A DNA stretch of 64,000 bases from Candidatus Azobacteroides sp. (GCA_021201815.1 JAJQEC010000114.1:1-64000), one strand, 5' to 3'; positions 26,187 through 36,500 are shown, numbered from the stretch's first letter. Program-made: numbers and translations. Notes: generated from the sequence alone by a model not told the origin.

Positions 26187-27770
26187 ATGTTAATCAGAAG
26201 TACCCTGCTATTATTTACACTTATGAATGTCGTTTTTCTTTCCGGCTGCCTGTATGTGCTGGATGAAGGACCTATTGACTCGAATGTGACCACGACTGCG
26301 GATGTATTTAATAATCCGGAATCATATAAATTATCATTAGTAAAATTATATGCCGGACTGGCTGTTACCGGGCAGATGGGTGCCGTTGGCCAGCCAGATA
26401 TAAGCGGAATTGATGAGGGTTTTTCCGCTTATCTCCGGCAATACTGGTGTGCGCAGGAATTAACAACCGATGAAGCGATTATTGGTTCCGTATCAGGAAA
26501 TATCCGGGAATACCATGCGCACAACTGGAGCGCTTCCAATGAAATGGTCACTGCTCTGTACAGCCGCATTTTTTACCAGATTTCCATCTGCAATGAATAC
26601 ATCCGGCAGGTTGCCCCCAGAATCTCTTCCCTTGATTCCGAATTACAACCGGAAGTAATTCATTATCTGGCAGAAGCCCGTTTCCTGCGGGCTCTTTCTT
26701 ATTGGCATGCACTGGATTTTTTCGGAGATGTACCTCTGGTGACAGAAAAAGACCCGGTAGGAAAATATTTCCCGAAACAACCGGGAAAGAAAGTAGTGTT
26801 CGAATATATCGAATCTGAATTAAAAGCGATTGAGGACGATCTGGTTGATGCACGAAATAATGAATATGCCCGGGCTGATAAAGGTTGTGCATGGGCTTTA
26901 CTGGTAAAACTCTATCTGAATGCCGAAATTTATATAGATGAAAAAAAATACTCCGAATGTATTGATTACTGTAAAAAAATAATAAACTCCGGTTATAAAT
27001 TGCATCCGAACTATCCCTATCTCTTTTTAGCTGACAACCATTTCAACAATCCCGAAATTATTTTCCCGGTAGCTTTCGACGGAAAATATACCAAAACATA
27101 CGGAGGAACGAACTTTATTATTTTTTCTGCGACCGGCGGCCGAATGGATCCTGAAAAAATGGGAATTGTCAGTGGATGGGGAATTACCCGCACTACAAAA
27201 GCTCTGGTAAATAAATTTCCGGATTCTTCCGGAGAAACTGATATACGCGCCATGTTTTTCAAAGACGGACAAAATATTGAAATTGAAAATCTTACAAAAT
27301 TCCAGGATGGATATGCAATTCATAAATTCAAAAATGTTGATTCGGGTGGAATTGCAAGTCCGAATAAAGATTTTGTAGATACGGATTACCCGGTATTCCG
27401 GCTGGCAGATATTTACCTGTCCTACGCGGAAGCAGTTCTTAGGGAAGGAAGAAACGGAGAGTTGGAGGAGGCGCGCAAGCATGTGAATCAAATAAGAGAA
27501 AGAGCATATGGGAATACTCATGGATGTATTAGTCTTCCGGACTTAACTCTTTTTTTTATTCTCGACGAACGGGCAAGGGAGCTATACTGGGAAGGACATC
27601 GGCGAACCGACCTGATCCGTTATGGTATGTTTACCGGTTCTGCCTATATATGGCCATGGAAAGGAAATCAACCGGCAGGAACAAGTACAGAAGTAAAATA
27701 TAATCTTTTTCCTATCCCTTCTTCGGAAATCGGGGCAAATCCCGAATTAGTGCAGCATATAGGATATTAA
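26187..27770 (+). CDS. SusD/RagB family nutrient-binding outer membrane lipoprotein
   Basis: About 527 residues. Lipoprotein signal MLIRSTLLLFTLMNVVFLSGC (Cys21), followed by the alpha-helical TPR-rich SusD fold (YLAEARFLRALSYWHALDFFGDVPLV and the C-terminal LDERARELYWEGHRRTDLIRYGMF) typical of the family. It forms the surface lid of the SusC transporter and binds the glycan. ATG at 26187 is used; TTG at 26178 is in frame but precedes the signal. It is the last gene of the locus; no SusE/F-type surface binding protein follows. Confidence 0.94.
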   Translation: MLIRSTLLLFTLMNVVFLSGCLYVLDEGPIDSNVTTTADVFNNPESYKLSLVKLYAGLAVTGQMGAVGQPDISGIDEGFSAYLRQYWCAQELTTDEAIIGSVSGNIREYHAHNWSASNEMVTALYSRIFYQISICNEYIRQVAPRISSLDSELQPEVIHYLAEARFLRALSYWHALDFFGDVPLVTEKDPVGKYFPKQPGKKVVFEYIESELKAIEDDLVDARNNEYARADKGCAWALLVKLYLNAEIYIDEKKYSECIDYCKKIINSGYKLHPNYPYLFLADNHFNNPEIIFPVAFDGKYTKTYGGTNFIIFSATGGRMDPEKMGIVSGWGITRTTKALVNKFPDSSGETDIRAMFFKDGQNIEIENLTKFQDGYAIHKFKNVDSGGIASPNKDFVDTDYPVFRLADIYLSYAEAVLREGRNGELEEARKHVNQIRERAYGNTHGCISLPDLTLFFILDERARELYWEGHRRTDLIRYGMFTGSAYIWPWKGNQPAGTSTEVKYNLFPIPSSEIGANPELVQHIGY

Positions 27771-27981
27771 GAGTACTCTCATACTTACAGAAGTTAATTA
27801 ATTTATTATAAAAGTCCGATAAAAAGCTGTATCAAAGGTTATTTATCAGAACCTCAACTTTTCCAGCGGATTTGACATTTTCTTTTTGTTTTGTTAATAA
27901 AGAGTTAGCGTTTGTATTTTCGCAAGATTGGAAAAGTCAAGATGATTTAATACCATTACTTTTGTATCGAAATACTTCAAA

Positions 27982-28842
27982 ATGAAAGAAGCGATGAACG
28001 TACAGGAAACATATGCTTACCGGATAAATATTGTCCTGGAACATATCAATAAGCATCTGGGTGATGAAATAGACCTGGCCAGGCTAGCGGAAATATCACA
28101 TTTTTCACCGTATCATTTTCACCGCATATTTAAAGGTATAGTAGGAGAGCCTGTCGGCGCATTTATTGTCAGAATGCGGGTTGAGTCTGCAGCTCGACTG
28201 ATAAGGTATTCTTCCCTGTCTATTGAAGAGATTGCTTACAAGGTAGGTTATCAGGCTCCATCGTCTCTTACTAAAGTTTTTAAACAGTTTTATGATATTT
28301 CACCGAATCAATTCAGAAACAATCAAAATTTTGTAATTATGAAACCCATTCAAATAAATGAGCTACTCCATATTGAAGGTCCAAAACAAGTTGAACTACC
28401 GGCAAAGCAAGTAATATATATCCGCCTATCCGGTAATTATATTTCGTTGGATTTTTCCGGAACATGGAGAAAACTATGGAAATACGTACAGGAAAATAAT
28501 TTATTTTCCCCTGAAATAGAACATATTGCAATCTATATGGATGACCCAAAAGTAACGGAAGCAGATAAGCTGAGGACAGATTTATGCCTTGTTACGCCAA
28601 TACCTGCACAACCCAAAGGAGATATAGGAGTAAAAGAAATACCGGGTGGCAAGTATGCTATTTTTACCTATACCGGAAGTTATGAGGACTTAGGTTCGGT
28701 ATACGATACTATATATGGGAAATGGCTTCCTGCCAGTGGCTATGAAGTGGCAGATATGCCTTGTTTTGAGAAATACGTCAATAACCCGGCAAACACCAAA
28801 CCGGAAGACTTAATAACGGAAATATACATTCCGATTAATTAA
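27982..28842 (+). CDS. AraC family regulator with GyrI-like ligand-binding domain
   Basis: 286 residues. The AraC-type double helix-turn-helix is N-terminal (about 15-112; DLARLAEISHFSPYHFHRIFKG and SIEEIAYKVGYQAPSSLTKVFKQFYDISPNQFR) and a GyrI-like/BmrR effector-binding domain follows (about 125-285). This order is typical of regulators responding to small, often cationic or hydrophobic compounds, as in Rob/SbmC relatives. It is 211 bp after susD and not obviously part of that locus. Target genes may include the downstream DJ-1 and methyltransferase-like genes (inference). Confidence 0.92.
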   Translation: MKEAMNVQETYAYRINIVLEHINKHLGDEIDLARLAEISHFSPYHFHRIFKGIVGEPVGAFIVRMRVESAARLIRYSSLSIEEIAYKVGYQAPSSLTKVFKQFYDISPNQFRNNQNFVIMKPIQINELLHIEGPKQVELPAKQVIYIRLSGNYISLDFSGTWRKLWKYVQENNLFSPEIEHIAIYMDDPKVTEADKLRTDLCLVTPIPAQPKGDIGVKEIPGGKYAIFTYTGSYEDLGSVYDTIYGKWLPASGYEVADMPCFEKYVNNPANTKPEDLITEIYIPIN

Positions 28843-29277
28843 ACTATGCTTTATATTCTACCAGACCCCAAAGCGGTCACCCCTCATTAACCGTAGGTTT
28901 TACCCTATTGTCTCCGGTGACCACAGAAGTATGAATATAGAGGAACACACAAGAAGGTGGGTTAAAAGGGATAAAATAAAATATAAGACGGATATATATA
29001 AATACAGATCATTTTAATACGCTCATAGATAGTCATTAAAATATTCATCTGCATAAATCTGTATATTTTGCGTGCACTTATCTTCTTTTGACACACCCTC
29101 TTTTTAATAGATAAACGAGTGAAATCTTCTGCTTCATAGGTAAAAAGACAGTCCGATAAGTGAAATACAGGATGTTCTAAATAAGAAATTTATATATAGA
29201 AAGGAAATAATCAAATAAAAAGACCAAAGACAATTATGGAAAGGTTAACTTTGTAAGTGTAATTAAATAAAGTAAAT
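28843..29277. other. AT-rich intergenic region upstream of the DJ-1/PfpI gene
   Basis: No gene seen. GGTCACC near 28874 and GGTGACC near 28916 can pair around a ~35-nt loop (possible terminator of the AraC gene). The rest is A/T-rich; a -7 element lies at 29246-29253. Confidence 0.5.
29246..29253 (+). promoter_or_regulatory. -7 promoter element (TAACTTTG)
   Basis: Perfect TAnnTTTG, 25 bp before the DJ-1/PfpI start codon. Confidence 0.5.
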
Positions 29278-29880
29278 ATGAAAAAAGAAATCATTTTTGT
29301 ATTGTTAAATGGTTTTGCCGATTGGGAAGCCGCACATACCGCCGTTTGTCTGAATGCAGGTGTAAAACCCGGAAGAGAGGTTAAATATATCGCAAAAACC
29401 CTTTCTCTGACCAAAGACCCTGTAATATCTATCGGTGGATTCAGGGTTTTACCGGATTACGATATTTATTCTTTGCCCGAAGATTATGCCGGATTGGTGC
29501 TGGTTGGCGGAGATAACTGGTTCTCGCCCGAAGCGGAATCAGTAATTCCTTTAGTAGAAAAAATGATTCGGGAAAATAAGTTGGTTGCCGGAATATGCAA
29601 TGCGTCGGTTTTTCTCGGTGTACACGGATTTCTCAATCACGTAAAGCACACAAGCAATGCGCTCGAATATTTGAAACATATAGCAGGTGAAAAATATACC
29701 GGTGATGCACTTTATATCGAAAAACAAGCCGTCCGCGACGATAATATCGTTACTGCCAGCGGAACTGCTCAATTGGAATTTTGTCGCGAAATATTATATG
29801 CACTGAACGCAGATGAACCGGAAATAATTGAAGAAAGTTATTCATTTTACAAAAACGGTTTCTTATTGAAAGGAAAATAA
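29278..29880 (+). CDS. DJ-1/PfpI family protein (class I glutamine amidotransferase-like)
   Basis: 200 residues, cytoplasmic. Flavodoxin-like fold with a nucleophile-elbow cysteine in VAGICNASVFLG and start KKEIIFVLLNGFADWEAA, as in YdeA/DJ-1 proteins. Members act as chaperones, glyoxalases or amidase-like enzymes; the exact activity cannot be told. The stop is followed immediately, in the same frame, by a decayed isoprenylcysteine methyltransferase-like sequence. Confidence 0.85.
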   Translation: MKKEIIFVLLNGFADWEAAHTAVCLNAGVKPGREVKYIAKTLSLTKDPVISIGGFRVLPDYDIYSLPEDYAGLVLVGGDNWFSPEAESVIPLVEKMIRENKLVAGICNASVFLGVHGFLNHVKHTSNALEYLKHIAGEKYTGDALYIEKQAVRDDNIVTASGTAQLEFCREILYALNADEPEIIEESYSFYKNGFLLKGK

Positions 29881-29889
29881 GCTCTCCGA

Positions 29890-30324
29890 GTGGTATTCAC
29901 ATATATTATAATGAATATTTTAATCGGGTTGGATATACGATACAGGTGGAAGGATCTGGGTTCCGGTTATGGTTATGTAGGGATAGCACTTTATATGTTA
30001 TCGGTTCTCATCAGCACAAAATCTTTATTAAATAATAAATATTTTGAATCCTCTTCATGGATTCAGACCGAAAGAAATCAAACAGTTGTATCGACTGGAG
30101 CATATACTGTTGTTCGCCACCCGGAGTATTCTTCTATTCTTATGTAGGCTTTATCGATACCCTTGCTAACAGAAGCAATAACCACTTTTATTCCATCGGT
30201 TCTTATAATTGCTATTATTTTAATCCGAACCTATCCGGAAGACAAAATGTTAAAACAGGAAATAAAAGGTTACTCAGACTATTCCACTAAAGTGAAATAC
30301 CGGCTTAGTCCGCATGTGTGGTAA
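29890..30324 (+). pseudogene. Decayed isoprenylcysteine carboxylmethyltransferase (ICMT)-like gene
   Basis: The reading frame encodes a fragment of an ICMT/phospholipid methyltransferase-type membrane protein: GLDIRYRW, then a membrane helix, the IQTERNQTVVSTGAYTVVRHPEY SAM-binding region, a TAG stop at 30145-30147 inside what should be helix, and then in the same frame ALSIPLLTEAI and the family's C-terminal end (EDKMLKQEIKGYSDYSTKVKYRLSPHVW) up to TAA at 30324. The N-terminal helices are also missing. Both a 5' truncation and a nonsense codon mark it as a pseudogene unless the stop is a sequencing error. Confidence 0.7.
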
Positions 30325-30600
30325 TATAAGATTAGAGGTAAGTATAATTTTGTGAGCTACAAAACTTTGCATATCTTTGTGTCATAAAAACAATTTTATG
30401 TTTCCTATTTTATTCAATTCGGATTTGGTGTTATAAACAATCTGTGCTTCTTAACAGATTGTCCTTTCGTTATATTCTCGGGTAAAATTCTACCTAAGAC
30501 TTATTCCATTTACATTAATTAATGTCTGAAATCTGCGTGTAGTGCTGATAGCATTGTTGTGCTTTCACGGCTATGCTATATTATAACATACTAACAAACA

Positions 30601-31656
30601 ATGAGTAATTTAAATATTTATGGTTGGAATGACAAATTAAACCAACTAAAACAAGAATCTATATATAAAACTTTGTCTCACGGACGAGTAGTGGTTGTAT
30701 ACCGTACCTGTTATGCCATTATTTCCGAAAAAGGGTTGTTTCAATGTGAGTTAACCGGAAATATGATGTTCAGCAGATCGGACTTTGAGTTGCCCTGCAC
30801 AGGCGATTGGGTAATTTTTCAACCGCTCGATGAAAGGATAGGGATTATTGTCGATATGTTACCCCGTGAACGGACATTGTATCGTAAAAAAACCGGAACA
30901 GTTGCCGACAGGCAAACCCTTGCTTCGCATGTCAATAAGGCATTTATCGTACAAAGTCTTGACGATAATTTCAATGTTCGCAGAATCGAGCGTTTCATGG
31001 TTCAGATATTGGAAGAAAACATCAAACCTGCATTGGTGCTCAATAAGGCCGATTTGAATTTTGACAGGCAAAAAACGGAAGAAGCGATTAAACATGTTAT
31101 CAGTCAGATGCCTGTGTTTTTTACAAGTATCTATCATTCTGAAACGATTCTTCGATTAAAGGAATCCATAGCGGAAGGAGAAACTGTTGTCTTTGTCGGT
31201 TCTTCGGGTGTTGGGAAAAGCTCCCTGATCAATGCGCTTTGCGGCAAGGTAGTATTGCGTACATCCGATATAAGCGGTTCAACAGGTAAAGGACGACATA
31301 CCTCAACCCGCCGGGAAATGGTATGGATGGAGGGTTCGGGAGTTCTGATCGACACTCCGGGCGTCCGGGAATTCGGATTGGCTGTTGACAATCCTGATTC
31401 ACTTGCGGAAATGATGGAAATTTCAGACTATACCGACTCGTGTCATTTCAAGGATTGCACGCATATCAATGAGCCCGGATGCGCAGTTCGGGAAGCAGTA
31501 GATAACGGTAACCTAGACCATAAAGTTTACCAAAGCTATTTGAAACTTCGACGGGAAACCAGGCATTTCGCCACTTCCGAACATGAGAAACGTAAAAAAG
31601 AAAAATCATTTTCGAAAATGGTCGACGAAGGAAAGAAGCATAAATCAAATTTCTAA
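30601..31656 (+). CDS. rsgA: Ribosome small subunit-dependent GTPase A
   Basis: 351 residues. N-terminal OB fold (~25-100), circularly permuted GTPase with G4 NKAD first, then G1 GSSGVGKSSLIN, the GRHTST switch and G3 DTPG, and a C-terminal zinc site (CHFKDCTHINEPGCAV). RsgA checks late 30S maturation. A basic Lys-rich tail is present. The flanking DJ-1 and decayed ICMT genes suggest an accessory setting, so this could be an extra copy rather than the main one; the window cannot decide. Confidence 0.92.
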   Translation: MSNLNIYGWNDKLNQLKQESIYKTLSHGRVVVVYRTCYAIISEKGLFQCELTGNMMFSRSDFELPCTGDWVIFQPLDERIGIIVDMLPRERTLYRKKTGTVADRQTLASHVNKAFIVQSLDDNFNVRRIERFMVQILEENIKPALVLNKADLNFDRQKTEEAIKHVISQMPVFFTSIYHSETILRLKESIAEGETVVFVGSSGVGKSSLINALCGKVVLRTSDISGSTGKGRHTSTRREMVWMEGSGVLIDTPGVREFGLAVDNPDSLAEMMEISDYTDSCHFKDCTHINEPGCAVREAVDNGNLDHKVYQSYLKLRRETRHFATSEHEKRKKEKSFSKMVDEGKKHKSNF

Positions 31657-31990
31657 CTTCTGACTTAAACAATGCAGGTATTCCGGGACAGCAAACGAAA
31701 AGAAAATCGGAGCTTATGGAATAGAGCATTCATCCAGAGAGATTTTTCAACCTGATGGACGAGAATATCTAAAAATGATAAATTAAAAACAGATAAGTTT
31801 ATTTATTATAAAAATCTATTCCAGGTGGTTTTTGTAAGTCTTTACAGGGATATAGTGTCCGGAATAAGACCTTTCACAGAACTGGCTCCGAGGTAATGGA
31901 AAAATTTTTATTTTCCCGAAAAATACCAAATAGGCATTTCTTACGTTTCTATGTAGCGAGCATAATTTTCAGTTCATATATCTTATAACT

Positions 31991-32080
31991 CAAATGCCTG
32001 AAGAAGCAGAAAAATAAAAAGGTTCATATAAATTTATTCACTTTTCTTTATGACTCCGATTAAAGCTTCCCGGGCATTTG
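31991..32080. repeat. 90-bp element with inverted ends, copy 1
   Basis: Starts CAAATGCCTG and ends GGGCATTTG, so the outer 8 bp are perfect inverted repeats; a TAAATTTA-type dyad sits in the middle. Copy 2 at 36543-36633 is roughly 85% identical by eye in the same orientation. Non-coding, MITE- or hairpin-RNA-like. Confidence 0.75.
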
Positions 32081-32108
32081 TTTATATAAATTCATCTTTC
32101 CAGTTATA

Positions 32109-32136
32109 AAAAAGGTATTCTCCGGAATACCTTTTT
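32109..32136. terminator. Rho-independent bidirectional terminator
   Basis: AAAAAGGTATTC (32109-32120) pairs with GAATACCTTTTT (32125-32136), loop TCCG; T-run on both strands. Confidence 0.7.
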
Positions 32137-32561
32137 ATTTTCTTTTCCTTTCTGCCTTCTGTTTTTATAAGCAAGAATCAAAAAACAGACACATCTATAC
32201 AATTTTTTCCGGTCCTGTAAAAAAATTCCGAATCATAGATTACAAAAATTAAGTTGGGTTGTATTACTAATAAAGCCATATTAAAATAAAACCCTGATTA
32301 CACTTTTATTTTAAATGAGCTTATTTACCGGAGTGTAATTTTATACAACAAAAATAACTTTAAAAAAGCGGATGAAGAAAAAGATACACCTTGAAAAACA
32401 GGCAGAAATATGAACTGTGGTTTATCCATACGATGAAGTTAAAAGATAGTCAATCCGGTGACTATAAAACAAAACGGGAAGAAAAAACACAGCATCCTCA
32501 TAGGGGATAAACAACCCATGTATAATCCGACTGATTTTCTAACTAAATAAATTAATTCATT

Positions 32562-35500
32562 ATGAAAAAAAATCTCTTATGGTTGTTTTTTTTGTGGCTT
32601 TTCGCTGTTACATCCGTATATGGTGTAACATTTAATGTCACAGTTCCGGAAGGAACAAAGGTATGTTACGTGGTAGGAAATTTCAATGAGTGGAGTGTGA
32701 GCACTGCCCGGGAAATGGAAAAAATAAGTAAAACCCATTTCAGACTGGATGCTCCTGATATTTCCGGTTCTGAAATCGCTTATAAATATATCTGTAAGCA
32801 GGACTGGGATTATGTAGAAGAGACTGAAAGCGGTGGATATGTAGATAACAGAGAAACAGTAACTGCAATGGATGTGGTAGGTAGCTGGAAAAATTCCTAC
32901 AATCCTTACCTGACAACGATAGAGCCAACCACTTCTACATTGCCTCATAATATTCAGAAAAAAAAGATAAAGATTCTTGTTCCGGATGACTATGAGGATA
33001 ATCCTGATAAATATTATCCGGTTATATACATTCATGGAGTAAACCAGAGCCAATATCACAGAAGTTCCAGCGATTACTTCAGAGAAGATTTTTTTGATAC
33101 TAATTCCTGGAATCTTTCCGGATTCATGGAAGATATGGAAGAAGCCGGTAAAGAAAGCAGCATTCTTGTCGGAATATATGGCTATGTCGGTGAATTTACG
33201 CCATGGGAAAATCCGGAATTCCTGGGGTCAGGAGCTACCGACCAATACCTTAATTTTTTCATCAATGAATTAATGCCTCTTATAGAAAAGGACTACAGGG
33301 TATCGAAAGACCGGGAAAATACGATTCTAATGGGTGCTGATCTGGGAGGGCTATTTTCATATTACGCCGCCCTTGCGCATCCTGAAAAATTCGGAAAAGC
33401 CGGCATTTTCTCGCCTTCGTTCTGGATCAATAAATCAGAATTGGAAACATATATCAACCAATGGAATAAAACATATGACCAGCAATTGTTCTTCGGTGTA
33501 GGAGGACTGGAAGGTATCGAATATACAGAAAACACGGAATTATTTTATAACCTGACAAAAGCACGGGGATTCAGCGACGAAAACATCCGGTTTAAAGTCT
33601 ACCCGGCTGGTAAACACAAGGAAGTATTCTGGAAAAATCACTTCCGGGATGCCTATTTATACTTTATTCATCAGGAACTACCGGCACAATACCAGTATAT
33701 GACTCATTCCGACGAAAATGGGATAACTTGTGAAGGAAACCGTCTTTTCGAACCTGTCGGTTATTATCCTTCCGGTACAGGAACACCGGAAGAGGCGGTG
33801 GTATATATAAATGAGATTCCGCTGGATTTCCTTCCGGCAGGAGAAACTTCTAAAAATTACAACTGGGGGATCAACATGTCTGCGGACTGTACAGGGAACG
33901 AACTGGTACATGAGCAAATCCAGCCCATCGCATTGAGTAACACCAGAACTTCCGAATCCTGGTCTCGCATTGTTATCGGGGAAGGAAATACGATAAGTTG
34001 CACCCAGGTATCTCCTTATCATTTTAAAGTGAGAACAGGAAATCTTTCCTCAACGGACCAGCTTATGGAGCTTGCCGAAGGAAATCCGTCTTATGTACTT
34101 GTGAAAGAAGTCAACTTCGATTCCGATAAAACGTTCCACATTCGTTACGGTAATATAAACTCAGGATCGGACATGGGATCACTTACCGATGAAATAACTG
34201 TGCCTGCTAATTGTGCAAAAGCAAAAATTACGTATTGTTTCAAAACGAACGAGATCAGTATTGAGGTATTGGAAGAAAGTTATCCGGAAAAAACATATAT
34301 CCTGACTGCCGGTACTTCGGCAAGTGATATGAAATGTAATGAAGAGGATATGCTGGAAAAAATAACCTATTATCCGACAGGAGCGGAGGAATCTGCCGTA
34401 GAAGCCCAAGTGCTTATAAAAAATGTTTCCAAAGATATTAAAAGCAATTATTACTGGAACCTGATCATAGGAGATGATTGTTCGGCTACTGATACTTATT
34501 ACAGCTCCACACAATCAGTCGGATTTAAAAGCTCAAAAACGACAGATTCCTGGATACGATTTGTCATGCGCGGAAACGAATTAGAGAAGATCGATACTTC
34601 TTCCGAAGGTTTTAAAATTCATCACGGAAGTAATACGATCAACATGACGAAAAGTAACAGTTCGACAGGGGAAGATGCTTTCACTGTTTCGGCAGATGTA
34701 GAATTCCCGAGTAGCAACAAAATGTTTAATATCCATTACGGCAGTATCAATTCTCAAAGTCCGATGGGTGCACTTACAGGATACCATCAGGTAAGTGATA
34801 ATTGCCTGAAGGCAAGGATATCCTTCTCTCTGAAAACAAATAAAGTAAGCATTACAGAACTGGAGTGGGGCGAACCGGCAGGCAATATTCTTTCTTATTT
34901 CCAGGCAACACCGGCATTCTGTAAAGTAGGAACTCCCGTAACCATAAAAGCAAAATTAGCAAATCCGGAAAATTACAGCGTAACTTTTGATGTTTCCTTT
35001 ACATACGGAACAGCCACAAGTTATCCTGCTACAAGAAATGAAGCCGGAGAATTCGTACTGGAACTGACAGATGTTAAATTAGGAATCTATCATGTCTCTA
35101 TGAAAGCAACACAAGGAAACAATACCATTTTCGATTTCCCGGTTATCGCCATTAAAGTTCCTTATGAAAATACTTATGAAGATACCGACATGGCTGTAAC
35201 GGTAAATGCATACAAAGATATAAACTGGGAAATTATCGGAAAATATAAAGGCAATTTCCACACCCATACTTCCCAGTCATTCGATGCACGAAGCATGTCT
35301 CCGGATTATGTAGTGGACCGGTATCACTCAAAAGGGTATCAGATTCTTGCCATAACCGATCATGACGATAATACATATCCATGGACAATGTTCAATTCAT
35401 TTGACCCGGATATAGAAATCCGGAATCCGGAAGAATTGGGCATGCTTGCTTTCCCTGCTATCGAATTAAGCAAAGATATCCGAAATAACTGGAGTGAAAC

Positions 35501-36494
35501 AGGAGGTGGAGAATACAATCACCACAACGACTTTTTTACCGGAAGACGAGGCCAGGAATTCCTTACCCTGGAAGAGTCCTATGCCTATACGCAGGAATTA
35601 GGAGGGTTACAATTAATTAACCATCCGGGACAATACTGGAAGTTACAAAATGACTATAGCAAAGGAGGAAAAGATTCCCCGGACTGGCATGCCAATAATT
35701 TCAGGAAATACAGGAGTTTAATCGGTCTGGAAGTATATAATCAGGGAGACAAATGGGTAAATGACCGGATTCTCTGGGACCAGATTCTTGACAGGACAAT
35801 GCCTGAAACACCGGTATGGGGATATTCCAATGATGATTCACATAATGACGGCCACCATTTCCGTAACTACCAGTTTATGTTGATGGAAGAATTGTCTATT
35901 CCGGCATTAAAAAAGGCAATGAAAAACGGCAGTACTTATTTTTCCTACGAACCGGGGGGAAGCGGAGAAGCATTAGCGCCAAGAATAAACAATGTGATTG
36001 TGGATGAAAATAGGAAAACAATTACGATTGATACGCCTGCTGATGAAATATACTGGATATGCAGTACGGATATATCCGGTGGAGCTACTACCCGGAAGAG
36101 TACGGTGATAGGATACGGAAAAACATTTTCCTACGAAGGTTTCCAGGGTCCGTATGTACGTGCATTTATCAAAAATGAATACGGAGAAACCTGTACCCAA
36201 CCTTTCGGATTCGGAGAGGACAATGGACAATCAACAAACAATACACCTTCATCGGATAAAGGTATGATAACTGTTTACCCGAACCCGACAAAAGGAATCG
36301 TAAAAATCCAGGCAAACCGGGGAATCGGAAATATCCTGATTGTTAACTTTCTGGGACAGGTTGTAAAAACACTGGACGGTAAAGAGGAAAGCATCACAGA
36401 AATCGACCTGCAGGAACTTCCGAATGGGGCTTACATTGCTAAAATCAATGTAGAAGGATTTGTATATAATCACACGGTTATCATCAGTAAATAA
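32562..36494 (+). CDS. Large secreted multidomain protein: CBM-like, esterase-fold, PHP phosphoesterase, T9SS sorting domain
   Basis: 1310 residues. Signal peptide (to Gly21); CBM48/CBM20-like beta domain (~22-110; YVVGNFNEWS); alpha/beta-hydrolase of the EstD/Fes type (~130-375) whose elbow reads MGADLGG, i.e. Asp259 where the nucleophile Ser should be, so probably non-catalytic; two homologous ~195-residue repeats (~376-570 and ~571-768, each with HIRYG(S/N)IN-type and KTNxxSI motifs); a beta domain (~775-870); a PHP domain (~895-1110) with His900, His902, Asp933-His934-Asp935, His1021, Asp1092 and His1094 placed as metal ligands; and a type A T9SS tail (~1237-1310; VYPNPTKGIVKI, NGAYIAKI). 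Predicted cell-surface or secreted phosphoesterase that binds glycan. No direct precedent is recalled. Confidence 0.8.
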   Translation: MKKNLLWLFFLWLFAVTSVYGVTFNVTVPEGTKVCYVVGNFNEWSVSTAREMEKISKTHFRLDAPDISGSEIAYKYICKQDWDYVEETESGGYVDNRETVTAMDVVGSWKNSYNPYLTTIEPTTSTLPHNIQKKKIKILVPDDYEDNPDKYYPVIYIHGVNQSQYHRSSSDYFREDFFDTNSWNLSGFMEDMEEAGKESSILVGIYGYVGEFTPWENPEFLGSGATDQYLNFFINELMPLIEKDYRVSKDRENTILMGADLGGLFSYYAALAHPEKFGKAGIFSPSFWINKSELETYINQWNKTYDQQLFFGVGGLEGIEYTENTELFYNLTKARGFSDENIRFKVYPAGKHKEVFWKNHFRDAYLYFIHQELPAQYQYMTHSDENGITCEGNRLFEPVGYYPSGTGTPEEAVVYINEIPLDFLPAGETSKNYNWGINMSADCTGNELVHEQIQPIALSNTRTSESWSRIVIGEGNTISCTQVSPYHFKVRTGNLSSTDQLMELAEGNPSYVLVKEVNFDSDKTFHIRYGNINSGSDMGSLTDEITVPANCAKAKITYCFKTNEISIEVLEESYPEKTYILTAGTSASDMKCNEEDMLEKITYYPTGAEESAVEAQVLIKNVSKDIKSNYYWNLIIGDDCSATDTYYSSTQSVGFKSSKTTDSWIRFVMRGNELEKIDTSSEGFKIHHGSNTINMTKSNSSTGEDAFTVSADVEFPSSNKMFNIHYGSINSQSPMGALTGYHQVSDNCLKARISFSLKTNKVSITELEWGEPAGNILSYFQATPAFCKVGTPVTIKAKLANPENYSVTFDVSFTYGTATSYPATRNEAGEFVLELTDVKLGIYHVSMKATQGNNTIFDFPVIAIKVPYENTYEDTDMAVTVNAYKDINWEIIGKYKGNFHTHTSQSFDARSMSPDYVVDRYHSKGYQILAITDHDDNTYPWTMFNSFDPDIEIRNPEELGMLAFPAIELSKDIRNNWSETGGGEYNHHNDFFTGRRGQEFLTLEESYAYTQELGGLQLINHPGQYWKLQNDYSKGGKDSPDWHANNFRKYRSLIGLEVYNQGDKWVNDRILWDQILDRTMPETPVWGYSNDDSHNDGHHFRNYQFMLMEELSIPALKKAMKNGSTYFSYEPGGSGEALAPRINNVIVDENRKTITIDTPADEIYWICSTDISGGATTRKSTVIGYGKTFSYEGFQGPYVRAFIKNEYGETCTQPFGFGEDNGQSTNNTPSSDKGMITVYPNPTKGIVKIQANRGIGNILIVNFLGQVVKTLDGKEESITEIDLQELPNGAYIAKINVEGFVYNHTVIISK

Positions 36495-36500
36495 CAAATG

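Larger units (their letters stand above)
31657..32561. other. 905-bp non-coding region before the T9SS protein gene
   Basis: No credible gene. It contains repeat copy 1 (31991-32080) and a strong terminator (32109-32136), listed separately. Between 32270 and 32370 there are further inverted motifs (GATTACACTTTT and AGTGTAATTTT). The rest is A/T-rich with no recognisable RNA gene. Confidence 0.5.
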
